Of a stretch of 24,000 nucleotides of DNA, positions 1-10,762 are shown piece by piece. Location: the NCBI GenBank assembly GCA_963575745.1, contig CAUYUJ010004002.1:565163-589162 (forward strand), read 5' to 3'. This DNA comes from Prorocentrum cordatum. Its lineage: Eukaryota > Sar > Dinophyceae > Prorocentrales > Prorocentraceae. How positions within the stretch are numbered: the first letter of the stretch is position 1; each line of letters starts with the position of its first letter. The notes under the pieces are model-generated. The model ran no database searches. It was not told the origin of the DNA and worked only from the letters and a program-made list of their open reading frames with translations. A program made the translations under genes and the position numbers.

Positions 1-117
1 GAAAAGTGTGAAGACTGCGCCGAAATGGGCGGGGGGGCCCATGTAAGCACTGTTGCCGGGTTCTTCGGCGGACCTCCCTCTGGGGCCACGAAGCGTGTGA
101 AGGGTGCGCGCGTGTGT
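1..117 (+). repeat. Dispersed GGGGCC-rich repeat, copy 1
   Basis: It contains TTCTTCGGCGGA, then TCTGGGGCCACGAAGCGTGT and GAAGGGTGCG. This matches the unit of the tandem array at 11.1-11.9 kb (CCTTCGGTGGAGCTCC, ATGGGGCCACGA, GTGAGGGGTGTGCC). Confidence 0.7.
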
Positions 118-532
118 GAGTGAGTGGGTGAGCGAGTGAATGTGTGTGTGTGCATGTGGGAGCGTGCGTGTGGAAGTGTATGTGTGAGAGAATGTGTGTG
201 AGAGTGTGTGTGCGTGTGTGAAAGTATGTGCGTGCGCGTGTGGGAGTGTGTGTGCGTGTGAGAGAAAGAGAGAGAGAGAGAGAGAGAGTGTGTGTGTGTG
301 TGTGTGTGTGTGCGTTTGTGTGCGTGTGCGTGCTTGTGCGCGCGTGAGACAGCGAGTGTGTGTGCTTGTGCGCGCGTGTGGGCATGAGAGAGCGAGTGTG
401 TGTATGTGTGTGCGTGTGTGGGTGTGGGTGTGCGTTCGTGCGTGCGTGCGTCAGTATGTGCGTGCGTGCGCCCGTGCGTTCGCGAGCGCGCGCGTGCGTG
501 CGCGCGCGCGTGTATGCGTGCGTGCGAGCATC
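118..532 (+). repeat. GT-rich compound microsatellite with a (GA)n block
   Basis: It consists of interrupted TG, TGCG and CGTG repeats with an almost pure GA run at about 260-288 followed by (TG)12 to about 312. Cys/Val/Arg-rich translations in all plus frames come from the repeat and are not proteins. The tract lies between copies of the GGGGCC-rich repeat. Confidence 0.9.
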
Positions 533-780
533 TCGGGGGGGCGCATGTGAACACTGCCGCTGGGGCCTTCGGCGGAGTTCTCTATGGTGCCACGAAACGC
601 GCGAGGGGCGTGCCGACATGGGCGGGGGGAGACTCACGTGGACACTGCCAGTGGGACATTCGGTGGAGCCCGCTATGAGGCTACGAAGCGCGTGATGGGG
701 TGCTATAAAAAAAAACGGGGGGAGGCGCATGTGGCCATTGTCGCTGGAATTATTCCTGGGGAGCCCCCGGTGCACCTTCG
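533..780 (+). repeat. Dispersed GGGGCC-rich repeat, two to three degenerate copies
   Basis: Successive copies begin near GCATGTGAACACTGCCGCTG, ACGTGGACACTGCCAGTG and GCATGTGGCCATTGTCGCTG. Each is followed by a TTCGGYGGAG-like stretch and a GCCACGAAACGCG-like stretch; the third copy is worn down at its end. Spacing is about 90-95 bp. Confidence 0.7.
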
Positions 781-1590
781 CACGGTGGCCAGGTGAGCCG
801 AAAGCCACTGCATGCCTTCCTGGATGACGCCGGCCCCCGCCGTTCCCACGATTTCCTGGAAATCTGGCGCGGACTGGCGCAAACCGAGCACGGCGGAGGG
901 CCAGGAAGCGGGACTAATGTGAACGGGTGACAACAGCCGACGTAGTTTGACCCCAGAACGCATTCGGGGCCATGACGGGGCTGCTTTAAGCTTTTCGGGA
1001 TGTGATACTGGACCTTTTGGGGGATCTTTGAATTCTTGTTGAAGGCAGGCCATAGCACTGCAACTGGCTCATGCAAAGATCTACAACGCCGAAGCAATAG
1101 CCTCAACCAAAACTCATTGAAACAATTGCATGGCCTAGTCGTGCAAAATGTTCTACGACTGACCAAACCAGAGAACTTCCCGCAAGACGCAGGACGGTAG
1201 TCACGTCCACCTGGAATAATCATTCAGTCAGATCTGACCATCATGCAGAACACATTCATCCAACGTTTGTCCGTTCGAAGGTCTTTCTCCCCTTTTAGTC
1301 AGCAGCCCGGTGCCATCTGCGCGAATCCCGTTCTTGCGCAGGCAAGCGTGGAACTCGCCACGAACCCACGGCGCCGCTGCTGGCTCCAAGCGGAAAAAAA
1401 ACAAGCACGCAGAAGCCGGGAACGGGACGTTTGCACTGGCGGTGGCGACACGAACAAAACACGCCACGCCACGCGACACAACACAATCCAGTATTTGATC
1501 GCGCCCGCAGCAGCGCGGATAACGCGCGAACGCCACGCCAGCGACGCAAGGGCACGGCAGTAACGAGGCGCGCATGCGCGCGCAAAATAG
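781..1590. other. No recognisable feature
   Basis: Overlapping open frames occur on both strands (for example 750-1223 and 1299-2246 on the minus strand), with no family resemblance and no codon bias that favours one strand. I see no gene here. Confidence 0.5.
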
Positions 1591-1591
1591 C

Positions 1592-1727
1592 GCATGCAGC
1601 TTCTCCCGCCACGCCTACGATCTTCCAGATCATACAGCTTCTCCTGCATACAGCTTCTGCGATCCCGCATGCTACTTCCCCCGCATACAGCTCCTCCCGT
1701 ATGCAGCTTGTCCAGCATGCAGCTGCG
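1592..1727 (+). repeat. 16-bp minisatellite ATRCAGCTYCTCCYGC
   Basis: Copies follow one another from about 1647: ATACAGCTTCTCCTGC, a copy carrying a 5-bp insertion, ATGCTACTTCCCCCGC, ATACAGCTCCTCCCGT, ATGCAGCTTGTCCAGC and a worn ATGCAGCTGCGTGGGC. An isolated copy starts the block at 1592 and another similar one lies near 2467 (GCATGCGGCTTCTCCCGC). Confidence 0.75.
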
Positions 1728-1732
1728 TGGGC

Positions 1733-1945
1733 TGGTCCGCGAATTCGCGGAGTCTGCGGAGATTGTCCGCCTCGCTGACGCAAGCTTCCCTGTCGCGCAC
1801 CATCGCATCGCAGCGATCCGGAGAAGGGGGCCTTTCGCGGCACCGTCCTCCGCGTCGTTGTGATACGACGGCGCGCGACGGGCGCGCGTGTCAGCGAGGC
1901 GAGCAATCTCCGCTGGCTCGACGAATTCGCAGCGCTCGGTGCCTC
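1733..1945. repeat. Long imperfect inverted repeat (foldback element), about 210 bp
   Basis: The left arm runs GCGAATTCG, then GCGGAGATTG, CGCCTCGCTGAC and CTGTCGCGCACCATCG. The reverse complement of the right arm runs GCGAATTCG, GCGGAGATTG, CGCCTCGCTGAC and CCGTCGCGCGCCGTCG. The arms are about 85-95 bp with a few indels, around a loop of roughly 35 bp at about 1823-1857. No target-site duplication could be fixed. Confidence 0.7.
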
Positions 1946-1959
1946 GGAGCAGAAGCGGC

Positions 1960-2600
1960 CATGGAATCCGAAGCACTCTGAGAAACGCTCTGCGGGCGTG
2001 CGTTTGTTGCGCAAGTTGTCGCAGAGGTTTCGGTTGAGTCGTGGGGGTCTGGTTTATGGCCCCGCGGGGGGGGGGAAGGGGGGGGCGCGGGCGTTTTTGA
2101 ATGGCCCGGGGGGGGGGGGGGGTGACGGGCGTTTTTTTGGATGGCCCCGGGAACCCACAAGGCCATCCCAAAACGGTCGTCCTACAATGCCATGGCGTTG
2201 CTGGTCTGGGCGAGTCTGCATCCGCGATGCCGCACCGCCAACCCACATTTGGTCATCGTTCGGCCTTCAACGCCCACAGCCCGCGTGTGTACCCAACAAC
2301 CATGACTGGGCATTCCCCGCGGGCGACCTGGCGCTGCCACTTTCTGCTAAACAAAAACCATTTGAGCCCGCGCGACGCCGCTGTTAACAGCAAGCTTGTT
2401 CGTGCAAGGCAACGCGCAGTATCGCACCTCATATGATCCAGCTGCCTGCGGCAGGTCCCGCCACAGCATGCGGCTTCTCCCGCGGGCGCAAGAAGGGCTG
2501 CCACTCCCGCGGGCCGCCGCGCCCTCCAAGAAGCAGATCGTCGGGGGCGCCGCGGTCCCAAGTCGAGGCCCGGCGGGGTTCCCCAGAACCCGCGCATGCC
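1960..2600. other. GC-rich sequence with long G runs, no gene seen
   Basis: It contains poly-G runs near 2066-2095 and 2108-2122, with short open frames on both strands that have no resemblance to known families. Confidence 0.5.
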
Positions 2601-2603
2601 GAA

Positions 2604-2665
2604 AAACGGCCCGTGCTTTTCCTGACCATCCTGTGGTGTTGGGTCTTCGTTTTTGAAGAGACAGC
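2604..2665 (-). repeat. Dispersed ~60-bp repeat, copy 1
   Basis: The minus strand contains TGTCTCTTCAAAAACGAAGA then CCCAACACCACAGGATGGTC. It is nearly identical to the plus strand at 13415-13475. Confidence 0.75.
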
Positions 2666-2670
2666 GCCCC

Positions 2671-2691
2671 CGCCCCCCCCCCCCCCCCCCC
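2671..2691 (+). repeat. Poly-C tract
   Basis: A run of 19 C preceded by short C runs. It directly adjoins the ~60-bp dispersed repeat. Confidence 0.9.
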
Positions 2692-2699
2692 GCACCCGC

Positions 2700-2785
2700 C
2701 CCTGCCGTCCGCGCGCCAACCAGATCGGAACGCCCCTCGCGCGCTTCGTGGCCCCATGCGTGAGGAGCTCACCCGAAGGCGACCC
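2700..2785 (-). repeat. Dispersed GGGGCC-rich repeat, inverted copy
   Basis: The reverse complement reads GCCTTCGGGTGAGCTCC, ATGGGGCCACGAAGCGCG and CGAGGGGCGTTCCGATCTGG. This matches the tandem-array unit at 11.1-11.9 kb in the opposite orientation. Confidence 0.7.
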
Positions 2786-2789
2786 AATT

Positions 2790-4050
2790 GCACGCGCGCG
2801 CAAGGCGGCAGCGCCCCCTGCGCGCGCAGCGAGTAGGACAGAGGGGGGCATCAAGTGGATGGGCGGCGGAAGCCCGGAAGCCCCGAAAGAGGAGGGAGGG
2901 GGGGGGCTCGCCTCCTCCCGCCCGCCATCGCCCTTCAGCCGTCCCACGCATCCCTTCGGGGGGACACATAACTCTCCAATTGTGGGGGTGTATCACTACG
3001 TGTGAAAATCGCGCATATCCACGGGCTGGGTGATGCGACGTGGAAGTGGCCCGATTTCGCCCCGATGGCTTTGAATCATGGAACGCGTCGCACGCTGAGG
3101 GCGCGGTGGAGATCGCACGTAGTCTGGGCGAGCAGAGCGGACAGTCCCCCACCGCTCATCGAATCTCAGAAAGCGAAACAAAACAACAACAGTTAGCCAC
3201 GTGCCTGTCTGCTCTGTGTCAGAGCTGACATTCAATCCTTGATGTCGCCCTCCCTGGCAGACCCAGACGACGAACTTTTCCGCGCCCGAAGCTTCGATTT
3301 CCATCGCCCTGACACGTTCTGACATGGGTTCCGTCGATTACGTTGCCTGCGTTGACCCCTGCCGGCATCGAGCGTGGACCCGCGCGATTGCTCCAGAGCG
3401 TGAGAATAACTCGCGCCCTGAAAACTATACATCGTCGGACGCGAAGTCGCATTGCGCGCTGCCCCCCCCCCGCCGTAATCTCCGAGAAAAGAACTCGCTC
3501 TGTCCTTCCAGAAAGAAGAGGCCTGAACCTCTCGGGAACCTCGTTGCGCATGATCACTCGTTGCGCAAACTGGCTAAGTAGCCGCGTCGAACCATGCGAC
3601 TTGACCAGCCCCGTCGAACGGCTCGCAGTGGAAAAGAGCTGCGCAAGCGCAGCCGCACGAACAGGAATATGGATGTTGCCAGCGCGTTGGCCCCGCCCAT
3701 AAGACGGGATTCGCGCCGGCGGCAGGGGGGCGCCTCGCCGGGCGCGCGGGCGCGGGTGGCGGGTTGGAGCGGCGAAACCACCTCAGGTGCCGACAGAAGG
3801 CCGGGGCCTCCAGAACGAACGTCGGCGCCCCGTCCACACAGGGCTACGAGGGCAGGCGGAGGGGCCCGCAGAGGCCCGCGCCCACGGAGCCTGCGGCGCC
3901 CAGGCTGGGACGAACGCCACCACTGCGAGTTGCGCCGACGGCCGCTCGAAAGAACACAACCCGCCGCGCGGCTACCTCCCGGCAGCCTGGAGCCCCCAAC
4001 CTCAGCTCTCGCTGTCGAAAGCCTGGGGCAGCAGAATTCGATGAAACAGG
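2790..4050. other. No recognisable gene
   Basis: Several 60-160-codon frames overlap on both strands (for example 2996-3325 and 3219-3557 minus, 3594-4064 and 3764-4246 plus). Some are compositionally plausible but none shows a known motif or consistent splice sites. Confidence 0.45.
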
Positions 4051-4051
4051 T

Positions 4052-4333
4052 TCAAACTGCTTGAGCACAGGGCAAGCGACCGCTCATCCCCTCGCCCTGG
4101 GGCCACGGCCCCGGCACCGAGTTCGCCTCGCCCGGAAGAAAATCGACCCGACGCGCCCAAACTCGCGCCATGAAGGGGAGAAAAACGGCGCGGTCCTCTG
4201 CGTCGTAGCATCCCGCGGATCTGTTCGCGCCAATCCCCTGCATTAGGTCTTCGCGAAAGAGTGGGCGCCGCAAGTTGCGCTGCATCAGCGAGTTGCAGTC
4301 ATCGCGCTGGCCTCCCACGTGCTGCGCTGCCAT
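4052..4333 (-). CDS. Unassigned open frame downstream of the PPR-like exon
   Basis: This 93-codon frame lies on the same strand as the PPR-like exon and below it. It contains a charged stretch around LRRPLFREDLMQGIGAN and VFLPFMARVWARRVDFLPGE. No family is recognised and no PPR unit is visible. In the same frame directly upstream (4576-4334) a further 80-codon stretch is open and closes with a TAG just before the ATG. This could be a later exon of the PPR-like gene or a chance frame in GC-rich DNA. A plus-strand frame over the same bases is equally long, so coding is unproven. Confidence 0.15.
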   Translation of the reverse strand: MAAQHVGGQRDDCNSLMQRNLRRPLFREDLMQGIGANRSAGCYDAEDRAVFLPFMARVWARRVDFLPGEANSVPGPWPQGEGMSGRLPCAQAV

Positions 4334-4584
4334 CTACGGAAACGCGTCATGCTGCACTTGAACGCCTGGTCGCCAACTGCGCAGCATCGACGCGTCAGAC
4401 GGCATCAACCACGGATCATCGACCTGTGCTGGGACGAGTGCCGATGCCTCCCTGCAAAGAGGTGCGCGCTCGGTGCACGTATGTGGGTCGCCTAGCTCTT
4501 CCGCTGCAGGCGTCTGTCCGACATCGTTGGTCGCATCGCTCTGGCTGACCGCGAAGTCCATCGGGGAGCGGTGCATCCTCTCAC

Positions 4585-5069
4585 CCTCCCCTGCTGTGTT
4601 TACATTGTTGAATATAACTAGTGCACTGGCAAGCGGTTGGGATCAGAGTGATGCCGTGCTCCCTCACATGGGCGAAATGAATGAGGACCTGCTCGGGTAG
4701 GTTGCTCCCCCAAGCACATACCAAGCGGTTATGGAGAATGCGCGGCGGCAGAACCCCATGAGCCCAAGACACCTCCAGAATATGCATCCCGCCCTTCCTC
4801 AGACGTTTATCATCGAGCTGCTCTGTTCCGAGGGTGAAGAACCTGCCGCGTGTATCCGAATGTGTACGCCTCTCAATGTAGCCGAAGCCGACGTCCTTGT
4901 CGACGGAAGTGTCGAGCATCGACAACGCCGTGTCTGCATCGTCGCTCCTGGCGCACGCGAGCATCAACAGCGAATACACATGTGCAGTGGGGACCACGTC
5001 CTCCCGTCGTGCCTGTGTGATGTCCTCGCTCTCTGTGGGGACCTGTGCAAGTGCACAGCCGCGCCTCAT
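4585..5069 (-). CDS. PPR-like protein segment, probably one exon
   Basis: PPR proteins are helical-repeat RNA-binding proteins, usually organellar, acting in RNA processing, editing or translation. This frame stays open from about 5137 down to a GGGTGAG where a donor (exon end about 4585) is followed at once by an in-frame TGA. Two stretches fit the 35-residue PPR pattern. One is VVPTAHVYSLLMLACARS followed by DDADTALSMLDTSV. The other is GVLPPRILHNRLVCAWGS followed by NLPEQVLIHFAHVREHG and ITLIPTACQCTSYI. Each has the helix-A N.L/Y.LL..A pattern, the helix-B AL..L pattern and the closing G(V/I).P. About 47 residues between them are too long and poorly matched for one clean repeat, suggesting decay or a missed intron. 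Third-position GC is lower than in the cyclophilin exons. The ATG at 5069 may not be the true start; an acceptor upstream is equally possible. No neighbouring exon could be assigned with confidence. Confidence 0.5.
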
Positions 5070-5599
5070 GTTCGTGGAGTCATCGGCGGCTTTTGGGGCG
5101 GCTTGGGTTGAGGACCCTGGTTCGCTCGGCGGGCATCACCGTGGACTGGGGCCGCGGAAATTGTGGTCACAACCTTGGCATTACTCATGACCGCGCGCGT
5201 GTCCCAAAACTCGTCCTCACGGGCACCGCGGTTGCCGTGGAGCATCTGTTCCATCGGGAACTTGCTTGCAATGCGTGCGTGGGTGTGTGTTCTTTCGCCG
5301 TGCGGTCACAAAACCGACGACGAAACTGATGCCCGACTTTAATATGAAGAATGCCACGTGCAACAACTGCATCCATGAGAGTCCGGTCAAATGCGGGACG
5401 AACAACTCGCCAATGACGCACACGGCGACCTAGACGATACTGTGCTTACGATTCGCGTTGCGCGTCGATGGCAACTGAGCGCTCTCGGACTGAATCCTCA
5501 TACAGCCCCTAGAAGAAAACTGGCAATGTAAGGCAACGCGGGAAAAATATGCTCAGTAATCGAAAGGTGAAAGTTGGATCCGTCTGAATGGAGGGACCC

Positions 5600-5880
5600 C
5601 ATGTGAGTTGAACTTGAGCCAACATTGCCATGGGGGGCATCTCTTGGGCCGTGGTGGGCCCTTCTTGAACTGTCTCGGAATCTTCTTGGGCTGCCTGGGC
5701 CTCGATGGGGGCTCAGCGGGGGCCGTCTTAGAGCCTTCTTGGCGCCCTCTTGGGCCACCCTGGGGGCCGTCTTGACTTTTGGCCTCAGAGGGGAACGCAT
5801 GGGACCCTGTTGGGCCGTGGTTGGGCGATCTTGAGGGCCTGCCGGGACGTCTTGGACGCACTTGACACCTAACATCTGTC
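5600..5880 (-). repeat. Degenerate CCAAGA-type short-period repeat, block 1
   Basis: The plus strand repeats CTTGGGCC and TCTTGG-like words. On the minus strand these read CCCAAGA, GGCCCCCAGG and similar, the same vocabulary as 16740-17330 and 19440-19920. Pro/Arg-rich frames across it come from the repeat. Confidence 0.65.
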
Positions 5881-6135
5881 TAACTGAATGACTGATTGGC
5901 AGCGTGGGTCCCAGACAGTGACTTCTTGCACTCTGGACGTGCAAGCTACGTGGTGCAAGCTACGTGAGTCGAAAAGGCGAGCACAAGTCGAAGGCCATAC
6001 CACTCCAAGGGCTAGGATCTTGGACTGGAACAGGGGATCTCTGAGATCCGGTGGTTCTGAAGGACGTATCAGAGGTGGCGACATCCGAACACTACCTCAA
6101 CCAACCATCGATCCTCCTGAATCGACGTGAGAAGG

Positions 6136-6228
6136 GGGTAGGGTTCGGATTTCGCCACGGGTTCGACGAATTCCAAACCCTACCCTCGCCGCCCATCGAA
6201 TTGCCTGTTCCTTTGATCGGCGAGGGTA
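6136..6228. repeat. Two overlapping hairpins sharing TACCCTCGCCG
   Basis: GGGTAGGGTTCGGATTTCG (6136 on) pairs with CGAATTCCAAACCCTACCC ending at 6185, with few mismatches. TACCCTCGCCG at 6181-6191 pairs perfectly with CGGCGAGGGTA at 6218-6228. The two structures overlap at TACCC and are mutually exclusive. Confidence 0.7.
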
Positions 6229-6857
6229 AGACTCAGATGTCTTTCGCTGCCTGAGCGGGCGCGGCGGCCAATCCAGGGAGCTCTGGAAAGCTCTGAGATA
6301 TCGCTATGAGAACGTTCTGTATCGCTCTGAAGTGATGCATCCCCGTCCCGGGCTCGCCCGAGGACGCCCTCCGCCCGCCGGCAACAACGACGTGTAGGAC
6401 AACACGAGCTAGATACAAGGAACGGCGACAGCGCCGCCAGGGCGGGGAGCCGCGGAGGGTGCTGGTGGTTGGTGGCCCACCCTTCTCGCTCGAGCCATCC
6501 CCGATCCCCCGCTCGGGGAGGCATAGTCCTCCTCTCTGGAGCTGACCGCCCTGGTGGTGGTGTCGCGCCTCCATCCTCCGACAGATGTGACTCGCGAAGC
6601 TTGTATCTTACAGCATGGCCGTAGCACTGCTCTGACATGTTCGATACAGTGATTAAATGCTGTAGTTATTCCACCGCTCCTCTGGTTTACAAGTGCACTC
6701 CAGCGCGAACGCGGTGAGCTTTGAAATTTTCGGCGAAGCACGCAACTGCTGGACAGGCCCTGCTAAGACGAAACCAGGACGAAGATAAATTGATAATCTC
6801 TCAAATCCGTCGCCTCTGGAGAATGTCTCGGGCGCCGAGGCCTTCTCGGAGCGCTGC

Positions 6858-6878
6858 GGAACGCTCTGAGAGCGTTCC
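6858..6878. repeat. Perfect hairpin with 3-nt loop
   Basis: GGAACGCTC, TGA, GAGCGTTCC. GGAACGCTCTG occurs again immediately after it. Confidence 0.8.
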
Positions 6879-7091
6879 GGAACGCTCTGGAACAAATGGA
6901 TCCTCGTCCTGACACTGTCTGACCTGCACCCCAACCGAACTCCAGCGCCGGCCTTCCAAAAGTCATGCGGAGGACCAGATGATTTCGTGTATCGAATCGA
7001 TGGGCAAATGTGGACGAATGCAATGCTGGACGCGTGTGCAGAGGGCGGCCGGGAAAGCGAGCCGGTGGGATAGCTGGGAGGGAAGGAGGAC

Positions 7092-7146
7092 CGTCCAGGT
7101 GGGGGGTCGTCACGGTGGTGATGAAGAACTGGCTCCCGTTCGTGTC
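7092..7146 (-). CDS. Cyclophilin exon encoding [19 protein letters not shown]
   Basis: This exon follows GACAGTGGCAG and carries [10 protein letters not shown], the core cyclophilin signature. It ends near CTGGACG followed by GTCCTCC, a possible GT donor; the exact end is uncertain by a base or two. The expected continuation (KHVVFG and the C-terminal strand) was looked for on the minus strand below 7090 and not found. The His of TPHLDG replaces the Trp that most cyclosporin-binding cyclophilins carry, as in cyclophilin-40-type proteins. Confidence 0.9.
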
Positions 7147-10081
7147 CTGCCACTGTCGCACTCTCCCCGATGATGTGAGCTCGTGCTTGTTGCAAAACGC
7201 GCAGCGCCCACCGCGAATAATGAACTCCCCCTCCCGCCTGGCCTCCTCCTCCTCCTTCTCTCCTCCTCCTCCTCCTCCTCTTCCTCCTCCTCCTCCTCCT
7301 TCTCCTCCTCTCCCTCCTCCTTTTCCTCCACCTCCTCCTCTTCTTCCTCTTACTCTTCCTCCTCCTCCTCCTCCTCCTCCTCCTCCTCCTCCTCCTCCTC
7401 CTCCTCCTCCTCTCTCTCTCTCTCTTTTCCCCTCCGCCAAAGAGCCCAAATGTTTCCCAACGGTATCGGGGAAGCATGGCTTGGCCAGACTTTGACCCAA
7501 CATTTGGCCACGTGGGCGCTTCCAAAGGCAGGCAGCGGCAGTGGTTCGCCGCAGGCGTTTTCGATTATTGATTATACGTAGATCGCTGACTGAAGCCATC
7601 GTGACAGATTATTCGAGCCGCCCTTACCACCGACGTCGTGACTTTCTGTCTCATTACGTGGGCCCCCAAGACTACTCTCCACCTCTGTTACGGGGTCCGC
7701 CTTTCATCCTGATCGATGTTTGGCGGTCCTGGGGCCCACTAAAGGCCCCTGGACAAACAAAAAAAAACTCCAAACCAAGCCAAACCGCAAGCCGCTCCCG
7801 AGTGACCACGACACTCCGCGTAGGACGAGAGGAGGGCGAGGATCTCCAGAGCACCATAACGCCCAGGGCCCCGAGCGGTCCTTGCCGGCGTTGGCCATGG
7901 AGAGGAGGCCAGGGCGCCTGTGCTTGAGCTTGAAGTTCTCGTCCTCAAAGAGGGGAAGGAGAATTAGGATCTGCGCAACAAAACAAACATATCCGACCTC
8001 GCTGGGGAAACCTTGGCCACGCTGGACGACTTGCGTTCCCCGCCCCCAGTGGGGATGGATGCCGTCTCCTTCGGGCTTCGCACCACCCATTTCCACCTGG
8101 AGGGGGTACGCTGAGAGAGCTACCTCCCCTTGCTTGGTCAGGATGTCTCTAACAGTGATGCTAAGACGTGTGAATGAGGCCATGGCCAATCTGTACGCTC
8201 GGGTAACGCTTTGCACCTGACCCCTGCGGGCCTTCTCGGCTCGACTTGAAACCCTCGGAGGGGGGATGGGGAAGGAGGGAAGGGAGCGGTGGCTCCTGCG
8301 GTTCGTCCTTCGACAGACGATCGACTGCCGACTCCCTCTGAGACATCACCGCGGACCGCGGACCCAGGCCAAGGAGGCGGACGCACCTTGTTGCGCGCCC
8401 ACGCGGCAGCCTCAGTATGCGCCGTACCCCACCGCGCTCGCTGACTGCACCAGAGGGCTCCATCGCTGAGGCGCGGGTGCGTCCCCGTCTTCTTGAGACA
8501 CTCGAAGTTAGTACGACAAAATGGGTGCGTGCACCCAATAACAAATATTGTCCAACACTGGCAACGGCCTCTGCTGAGCAGGCGCCGTTCTTCTTACATA
8601 GGCAACGCCCGCGGCGGCATCGACAACCTTCCCTGTTCAAAATGGGCAAGAACTGTTGTCAATATTCGTCCCCATTCGTTCCGTACACATTTCGATCGTA
8701 CCAATATTCGGCAGCATCTACGCCGACTCCCAGGTCGTCCCCCCCAAGTGACAGGGAGCGTTAGTAGAGGGGGACTATCTCAGGGAGGGGACAGCGACCA
8801 AGAATTGGCGATGTATCGCCGATAGATCAACGACAGGCCCTTGATAGCGAAGCCCCGAGTTCCTGGACGGAGTGGGCCACCGGGCCCCTATTTGCAATGA
8901 ATGAGCGCTTGGGGGGTCCATGTAGCCACCCCTGATGATTATGCCCTCCATTATATTCGGCAATATCTGCTCAGGACGCCAAAGTCGTTTTTTTCACGTG
9001 GGCCCCCAGAAGTCTGGACACCTTCTCTGGGACCAGTTTTTCATCCAAGGCCGTTGTCCGGCGGCCCGGGACCCTCTGAGGGCCCTCGGAGGCCGACAAA
9101 TGCGCCAAACCGTCCGTCGTGATGCTGTCCACGACGAGTGAAGATGGAGATGCACGGACTCCCAAATCTCGCCATCGCTCGGACGCCCATTCCCCGTGCA
9201 CTTGCCGGCTCCGTGCGCGCACGTTTCGCGGGGCGGCCCGAAATGCTCCTCCGTGCTCCTCGCCGAGAAAAAAATGCACACGCCCGGGCGATGCCAAGAG
9301 GTTGCTCCCAGTGCACGCCGGGGGCTCCTGGGCGGTCGCGGCCCCATGCACAGCTCACCTCGGCGGACGGCCTGCCGCCATCCGCGGAGGCCGCCTCCCA
9401 ATCCCCTCCTCGGCCGGGGCGCTCTCGCCTGGCGCGGTCAAGCCCGTCGTGGCGGCGCGCCCGCCTTCGGGCAGCGGAGCAGCCTTGCCGCAGCCGTCGG
9501 CGCGCTGCGCTGGCGATGGCGGCCACAGCCCTCGGCCGCGCGTGGGGCGCGCGGCGCGGGCGTCGGGGCGTGCGGCGGTACACGCGCCCCGCTCTATGGC
9601 GCGCTCATCCTCGACCAGGGAGGCTCTGACGAATGGCCGCTCCTGAAGAGCATCTTCGAGCACTGGTACTGAGCATGGCAGGCCTTGCCCCCACTGACAT
9701 GGCCTTGGCCCCACTGGCCGACTTACCCCTCTGGGTGGGGATATATGGTCGAAGGTTTGGGTTCCCCCTCCCCCCAATGCTAAGGCCATCGGCCCCCCCC
9801 CCCCACGCGATGGTCCCCCCCCTCCCCCTGTGGATGTGGTGTGGGTGTGGTGTGTTGCTGTGGGTGTGTGTGGGGTGACCCAATGTCCTCCCCCCCCCCT
9901 GTGGGTGTGGTGTGGGTGTGCGTGTGGCTGTGATTGTGGCGGCATGCTGACGTGCTTTCGGAAAGCTCCAGTGCTCGACGTCGCCGCCGCCGCCGCCGGT
10001 GCCGTCGGCGTCGTCGTTGTCGTCGTCGTCGTCGTCGTCGTCGTCGTCCGTCGTCGTCGTCGTCCGCCGTCGTCCGCCGTC

Positions 10082-10113
<32 letters not shown>

Positions 10114-10117
10114 CCGT

Positions 10118-10149
<32 letters not shown>

Positions 10150-10727
10150 TCGTCCTCCTCTTCCTCCTCTTCCTCCTCCGCCTCCTCCTACTCCTCCTCC
10201 TCCTCCTCCTCCTCCTCCTCCTCCTCCTCCTCCTCCTCCTCCTCCCTCTCCTCCTCCTCCTCCTCCCCCACCGCATCCCATCTGGGGGGGGGGGCGAGGA
10301 TCCTGGGACCCATCCCATCTGGGGGGGGGGCCCGTGGGCCCGGAGCCCGCGATCATATATGCTGTTCCCCTCGGGTGTCGCAGGAACCATCCCCACCTAG
10401 GCGGGTGTCCTGGTGTGGCTGGGGTACCAGGGCCAATGGGGATGTGGATCGGTTAGACGATACCGAAGTATAGGAGCCCACCACCACCACCACCAGCGCG
10501 AGGAGCCTGTGGGGGGTCTTTTTTGGTGGTGTGGTCCACCCACCGCTCGCGACATACCCTATACCCAGATCGGAGAGGCGTCGTGAGCCTCCTTGCTGGA
10601 GGTGGCACCCCTGGTATTGGAGGTGGTGGTGTTCTTTCCTCCGATGGTAGGGGAAAGAGCCCCGAGCGAATGCCTGACGCCGAGCGAGCGCAATTTTCGA
10701 CGAACGCCGAACGACCACACATACACA

Positions 10728-10762
<35 letters not shown>

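Noticed and set aside
3270-3310. EKFVVWVCQGG on the minus strand as a C-terminal cyclophilin exon
   Set aside because: The conserved His, Phe and Gly of KHVVFG are absent and no fitting acceptor is present.
4870-4900. DKDVGFGYIE on the minus strand as the missing KHVVFG cyclophilin exon
   Set aside because: It lies within the PPR-like frame, fits that context, and matches the cyclophilin strand at too few positions.
6136-6185. GGGTAGGGTT / AAACCCTACCC as telomere-like sequence
   Set aside because: There is only a single hairpin, no tandem TTTAGGG-type repeats.
6653-7599. Frames of 278-290 codons on the minus strand across the (TCC)n tract
   Set aside because: They run through the microsatellite as poly-Arg or poly-Gly. 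Only the short piece DTNGSQFF... at 7146-7092 is a real exon; the rest is intron.
9355-10396. Frames of 263-333 codons on the minus strand
   Set aside because: Their length comes from (GTC)n and (TCC)n tracts; no conserved motif.
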